DNA of 64,000 bases from Stomoxys calcitrans (lineage: Eukaryota > Arthropoda > Insecta > Diptera > Muscidae). Made by a program: the position numbers and the translations under genes. The notes beneath the pieces are model-generated. The model had not been told where the DNA came from and did no database searches. It worked only from the letters and a program-made list of their open reading frames with translations. Positions 63,001 to 64,000 of this stretch are shown here, piece by piece. The DNA lies in the NCBI RefSeq assembly GCF_963082655.1, contig NC_081553.1, positions 230,627,754 through 230,691,753 of the forward strand, in the 5' to 3' direction. How positions within the stretch are numbered: position 1 is the stretch's first letter; each line of letters starts with the position of its first letter.

Positions 63001-64000
63001 CACAATCCACCTGGGTTGATCGCCCGTTATGTTTGCTTGATCTCTCATAATCACCGAGAACAGACCATCCTTCCACTCCCTGGTGGCGGGGTTGATGATG
63101 CCGAAGAGCTCGTCATTGGTAACTGCTTTGGGATTCAAGTCATTGAAGATGGGCTTCCGTTTGATATTCTGGTAGGTGCGCAATAGGGTTTTCCACACTT
63201 GAGTCTTACCCGTGCCAGCATTACCAACAATAAAAACGGAATGTCTGACTTCGAGCAGTTCCTCCAATTGGACCACCTTCAGTATGAAGGTGTCCTCGGT
63301 TTGCAGCAGAAGATCTGAGGCTGCCTGTTTGACGGTGCGCTCAAAGTCCTGATCACGCTTCCGCGGTACATCCAGGGCCGGAAACAGGTCGCTAATGAGG
63401 CCCATGAAGACGGGCATATCATCGGTGACAATTTTGGGTATATTGAAATCACGCAAAGCTCTCATGAGAACCTCCTCCTCGGGACGGCCAGGATCACCAC
63501 GCTAGAAAGAAAGTCATGGTTAAAATAAAGTTGCAGTAAAGTATCTAACTCTCCCTCTCTCCTACCTTCAGTGATCCGGCAACCACCAGCACAGACTTGA
63601 TGGCCCTCAGACCCCAATCGTAATGATCTTGCTTGGACAGTAACTCTTTACACAGCGTATATAAAGTGATGAATTTTCTGGCCAAAACCCGAGCATCTTG
63701 GAATCCTTCGGCCACCAACATAATCTCGCAAATCAACTCAAAATCCGGCACCACCATGGCACATGGCCTGAACAAGGCCTTCAAGTTCTCTGGCAGCTCC
63801 GTGCGTCCTGCATAGCCAGGATTCATAGTAATGAAGATGCCCACTGAGGGCACGCAGGTGATGATCTCTCCCATAAAGTTGAATTTGTCCTTGCGATCAC
63901 GTATGGCATCCTGCACTGACTTTACCTGAACGGCGACCACAGACAAGACCTCCACTGTGATTCGATTGAATTCGTCGAAACATCCCCAGGCCCCTGTTTG
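42529..64000 (-). CDS. Axonemal dynein heavy chain, outer-arm beta class (Dhc93AB/kl-5, DNAH9/11/17), C-terminal 2573 aa
   Basis: Force-generating ATPase of ciliary and flagellar outer dynein arms; in flies expected in sperm tails or chordotonal cilia. Sixteen exons on the minus strand: 64000..63566, 63501..62789, 62721..62369, 62302..61479, 61225..60707, 60648..59299, 56361..56192, 56131..55828, 55755..55562, 55496..55127, 54008..53697, 53635..53319, 53263..51847, 50984..50836, 44777..44645, 42690..42529. All introns are GT-AG and phases agree, giving 7722 coding bases with no stop. The window starts inside AAA1 ([11 protein letters not shown]). P-loops follow for AAA2 (GNAGTGKT), AAA3 (GTAGCGKT) and AAA4 (GVGGSGKQ), then the coiled-coil stalk with microtubule-binding tip, AAA5-6 and the C-terminal domain ending VALLLQT. 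Residue order matches vertebrate DNAH9-type chains. About 1900 N-terminal residues lie outside. The paralogue (Dhc93AB or kl-5) is not resolved. Confidence 0.93.
43085..43160 (+). mobile_element. LINE 3' end fragment (type 2), in dynein intron
   Basis: GAGTGGCGTGTGGCGGTTTA, TATCCGCACCCTCTTTTCAA and CGTAATCTAAG match the last bases of the LINE at 31199..32915. No coding sequence. Confidence 0.6.
43326..43610 (-). mobile_element. tRNA-derived SINE, subfamily variant (copy 9), in dynein intron
   Basis: Tail AACATTCCACAAAGGAACAG, body TTCAAGTTCAATGATAAGGC and head GCGCTACGGTGG occur in order. The box B is lost (ATGTACCCAGGCGTTCGG), as in copy 2. Confidence 0.8.
43625..43705 (-). repeat. Solo hairpin end of a family A repeat
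   Basis: ACAAGTATGGGTGCACTAAG, TTCGGCTGGGCGGAA and TATATACCCTTCACCATGG are the end module alone; no monomers follow. Confidence 0.6.
43706..44644. other. Last dynein intron, unassigned part
   Basis: Mostly non-repetitive A+T-rich sequence. ATCGAT-type motifs, including TATCGATA, cluster at about 44108..44180. A short CCTAACCTAAC block is at 44447..44458. The protein-coding signal resumes at 44645. Confidence 0.4.
44645..44777 (-). CDS. Dynein exon: C-terminal domain, isolated 133-base exon
   Basis: Visible residues 2476-2520: [20 protein letters not shown] and [14 protein letters not shown]. It is isolated by introns of 6.1 and 2.0 kb. The acceptor is CGATGCAG and the donor GTAAGT, and phases match both neighbours. 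Confidence 0.92.
45036..45128 (+). mobile_element. LINE 3' end fragment (type 2) with CCTAA tail, in dynein intron
   Basis: ACAACAAGCCTATTACTGGC, TTAGGTGTAGGTCCATAGTG and TTTTCAACCTAACCTAACCT match the LINE 3' end at 31199..31290, inverted. It has three tail units. Confidence 0.75.
45275..46570 (+). repeat. Modular repeat, family A, complete (copy 11), in dynein intron
   Basis: The start is TATACCCACCACCATAGAAT at 45278. The ATTCTTGATCGTCTCGTCG and CCATGTCCGTCCGTCTG blocks follow. About nine monomers lie between 45480 and 46450, and the hairpin end CGGCCCGGCCGAACTTAGCA plus CTTTTACTTG is at 46540..46570. Best copy of family A in the window. Confidence 0.85.
46571..47454. other. Dynein intron, non-repetitive stretch
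   Basis: A complex, CG-containing patch at 46640..46880 is flanked by A+T-rich sequence. No exon could be recognised. Its base composition differs from its neighbours, and it might be an alternative exon or a control region. Confidence 0.3.
47455..48960 (+). pseudogene. DD34D mariner element, broken transposase
   Basis: The left end follows TA at 47453..47454 (CGAGGGTTGCCTTTTTTATT). Transposase blocks in order: [58 protein letters not shown] (first Asp), then an unrelated insertion at 48242..48411. [18 protein letters not shown] (second Asp) and [20 protein letters not shown] (third Asp) follow, with [16 protein letters not shown] after that. All three catalytic Asp are visible, but frameshifts and stops divide the frame. 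The right end is not found. It lies in the 6.1 kb dynein intron, same orientation opposite to the gene. Confidence 0.88.
48242..48411. other. 170-base insertion inside the mariner transposase
   Basis: The family reading FFGKTG-HVATVPLEQ is interrupted between Gly and His by 170 bases of unrelated A+T-rich sequence containing CGAACAGCTGTTCG. No clear ends or target duplication are seen, so its nature is unknown. Confidence 0.6.
49190..49990. repeat. Modular repeat, family A (copy 12, fragments)
   Basis: A TATACCCTACACCATCACTG end-like block at 49217 is followed by monomer pieces (CGGTTCAGATTTAGATATAG, AGCTATATCAACACATGAAC). They are interrupted by the mariner remnant at 49451..49620. Confidence 0.55.
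49451..49620 (-). mobile_element. Mariner right-end remnant, inverted
   Basis: From the terminus (CGAGGGTTGCATTTTATATT) inward, the minus strand encodes the transposase C-terminus: [27 protein letters not shown] and stop. It is the same family as 47455..48960, which lacks exactly this part, but it is in the opposite orientation about 490 bases away. Confidence 0.85.
49991..50835. other. Dynein intron, A+T-rich stretch before a coding exon
   Basis: No repeat family or exon recognised apart from the coding exon that begins at 50836. Confidence 0.4.
50836..50984 (-). CDS. Dynein exon: C-terminal domain, 149-base exon
   Basis: Visible residues 2427-2476: [33 protein letters not shown] and TKKQKEDF. 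The acceptor follows a T-rich tract (TTTGTTTGAAG) and the donor is GTGAGT. Confidence 0.93.
51024..51082. repeat. (TA)n microsatellite
   Basis: About 28 TA units within the 862-base dynein intron. Confidence 0.97.
51105..51480. repeat. Chimeric modular repeat: family B head joined to inverted variant
   Basis: A plus-oriented head (AGTTCGGCCGGACCAAACTT, TACCCACCACCTCGGGTATA) runs to about 51200. Monomers and the CCATGTCCGTCCGTCTGTCT block then continue in minus orientation (ATAGCACCCATATAGACCGA). Confidence 0.65.
51481..51745 (-). repeat. Interspersed repeat, family C, inverted (copy 4)
   Basis: On the minus strand GGACAATATGGGTATGAAGT and GGGGGAACGGACTCTCCCCC-type blocks match the copies at 11868 and 38330. 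It ends about 100 bases before the large dynein exon boundary. Confidence 0.55.
51847..53263 (-). CDS. Dynein exon: AAA6 and start of the C-terminal domain
   Basis: Visible residues 1954-2426 in a single exon. [20 protein letters not shown] and [10 protein letters not shown] (AAA6), [40 protein letters not shown] and [20 protein letters not shown] are diagnostic. The donor GTGAGT at 51841..51846 falls within an open frame that runs on to a stop at 51814. Confidence 0.95.
53319..53635 (-). CDS. Dynein exon: before AAA6
   Basis: Visible residues 1849-1954. [33 protein letters not shown] and [20 protein letters not shown] are encoded. The acceptor CACAG at 53636..53640 was chosen because the upstream TAG option gives the wrong frame. 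Confidence 0.92.
53697..54008 (-). CDS. Dynein exon: AAA5-AAA6 linker
   Basis: Visible residues 1745-1848: [40 protein letters not shown] and [18 protein letters not shown]. Confidence 0.92.
54200..54966 (+). mobile_element. Monomer-carrying inverted-repeat element, family D (copy 2, left end lost)
   Basis: Monomers near 54255..54780 (GGGCTCAATACTCTATTTCG, CCAAATTTCATCGAATTCTG) match 18420..18960. The right inverted repeat is well preserved: TTTTTATACCCAAGATATCT, CGGGTATTTACCCAATTTAC, CGGGTAAATACC, GGGTATGTACCCATCGCCCA and TCTCTA. The left repeat is absent. It lies in a dynein intron. Confidence 0.7.
55127..55496 (-). CDS. Dynein exon: AAA5 end and helical segment
   Basis: Visible residues 1621-1744: [40 protein letters not shown] and [20 protein letters not shown]. 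The 1.1 kb intron after it contains a family D repeat. Confidence 0.93.
55562..55755 (-). CDS. Dynein exon: AAA5, second part
   Basis: Visible residues 1557-1621. [20 protein letters not shown] and [20 protein letters not shown] are conserved in the class. Confidence 0.93.
55828..56131 (-). CDS. Dynein exon: AAA5, first part
   Basis: Visible residues 1455-1556. [20 protein letters not shown] corresponds to the degenerate AAA5 P-loop region. [20 protein letters not shown] follows. Confidence 0.93.
56192..56361 (-). CDS. Dynein exon: end of stalk CC2
   Basis: Visible residues 1399-1455. It encodes [20 protein letters not shown] and [20 protein letters not shown], the stalk exit into AAA5. The preceding intron is 2.9 kb of degenerate minisatellite. 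Confidence 0.93.
56795..56866 (+). mobile_element. LINE 3' end fragment (type 2)
   Basis: ATGCATGTCCATAGTGGTAT, GGATTAATATCCACACTCTC and TTTTCAACTTAACCTAG match the type 2 LINE end. It is inserted in the minisatellite intron. Confidence 0.7.
57943..58032 (+). mobile_element. LINE 3' end fragment (type 2) with CCTAA-like tail
   Basis: ACAAGCCGACAACTGGTTTA, GGTGTATGTCCATAGTGGCA and CTCTTTTCAACCTAACCTAG are present. It is a second 3' end in the same intron. Confidence 0.75.
59299..60648 (-). CDS. Dynein exon: rest of AAA4, stalk CC1 and microtubule-binding tip
   Basis: Visible residues 949-1398 in one exon. [20 protein letters not shown] and [17 protein letters not shown] belong to AAA4. Coiled coil CC1 spans about 1133-1256 (heptads rich in Lys, Glu and Leu). 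The tip is about 1258-1360 ([35 protein letters not shown]), and CC2 begins near 1365. The length of 450 codons is uninterrupted. Confidence 0.95.
60707..61225 (-). CDS. Dynein exon: start of AAA4
   Basis: Visible residues 776-948. The P-loop [18 protein letters not shown] starts at 912, and [12 protein letters not shown] ends the exon. The 253-base intron before it has no repeat. Confidence 0.95.
61479..62302 (-). CDS. Dynein exon: AAA3
   Basis: Visible residues 501-775. The P-loop GTAGCGKT is at 565-572. It is followed by [28 protein letters not shown] (Walker B), [20 protein letters not shown] and [11 protein letters not shown]. Confidence 0.95.
62369..62721 (-). CDS. Dynein exon: linker between AAA2 and AAA3
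   Basis: Visible residues 383-501, with helical sequence ([40 protein letters not shown]). The acceptor is TTTCTAG and the donor GTAAGG. Confidence 0.93.
62789..63501 (-). CDS. Dynein exon: AAA2
   Basis: Visible residues 146-383. The AAA2 P-loop GNAGTGKT is at 238-245 (63202..63225). [17 protein letters not shown] follows, then LASNERI and [20 protein letters not shown]. The exon ends after two bases of a codon. Confidence 0.95.
63566..64000 (-). CDS. Dynein exon: AAA1 after its Walker A (partial at window edge)
   Basis: Encodes visible residues 1-145. [11 protein letters not shown] (sensor/Walker B region of AAA1), [20 protein letters not shown] and [18 protein letters not shown] are near-invariant in axonemal chains. 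The donor is GTAGGA in phase 0. Confidence 0.95.

Overview
This 64 kb window looks like nuclear DNA of a fly, most likely a calyptrate (house fly / stable fly / blow fly type). The reasons are an insect odorant receptor, an axonemal dynein with small GT-AG introns of 55 to 70 bases, an A+T-rich background, and an unusually heavy load of interspersed repeats. The taxon is an inference from gene families and repeat style; nothing in the window names it.

Three host genes can be supported, all on the minus strand. (1) 4789..6130 is a complete three-exon odorant receptor gene (395 aa), with a TATA box, an initiator and poly(A) signals. (2) A small secreted Kazal-type protease inhibitor has its main exon at 20836..21050. 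A 28-base exon at 35847..35874 completes a clean signal peptide in phase, giving an 80 aa precursor and a 14.8 kb intron filled with transposons. (3) 42529..64000 holds the last 16 coding exons (2573 aa plus stop) of an outer-arm beta-type axonemal dynein heavy chain (DNAH9/11/17 class; fly Dhc93AB or kl-5 class). It runs from within AAA1 to the C-terminus. Its last three exons lie far downstream, separated by introns of 0.9, 6.1 and 2.0 kb. No functional link between the three genes is evident.

The rest is mostly mobile and repetitive DNA. There is one intact jockey-like LINE ORF2 (8360..11035). Broken RNase H-bearing LINEs carry CCTAA-type 3' tails (23650..24494, 31199..32915, plus short 3' ends). 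There are nine or so tRNA-derived SINEs. Two Tc1/mariner families are present: three internally deleted copies of one, and a broken DD34D copy plus a 3' remnant of another. Two MITEs can be delimited. A large superfamily of modular repeats is built from 105 to 150 bp monomers with a shared palindromic end; the same kind of monomer also sits inside an element with long inverted repeats made of GGGTATTTACCC-type motifs. A 17 bp tandem array (6788..7296) lies just upstream of the receptor gene.

Layout: 1-4.6 kb repeats; 4.6-6.2 kb receptor; 6.5-8.1 kb 17-mer array split by a modular repeat; 8.2-11 kb LINE; 11-20 kb repeats and SINEs; 20.8-35.9 kb Kazal gene and its repeat-filled intron; 36-42.4 kb candidate divergent promoter region, a nested SINE/SINE/mariner stack and a MITE; 42.5-64 kb dynein gene. 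Gene models were built by eye from reading frames, splice consensus and family knowledge, and no alignment was run.
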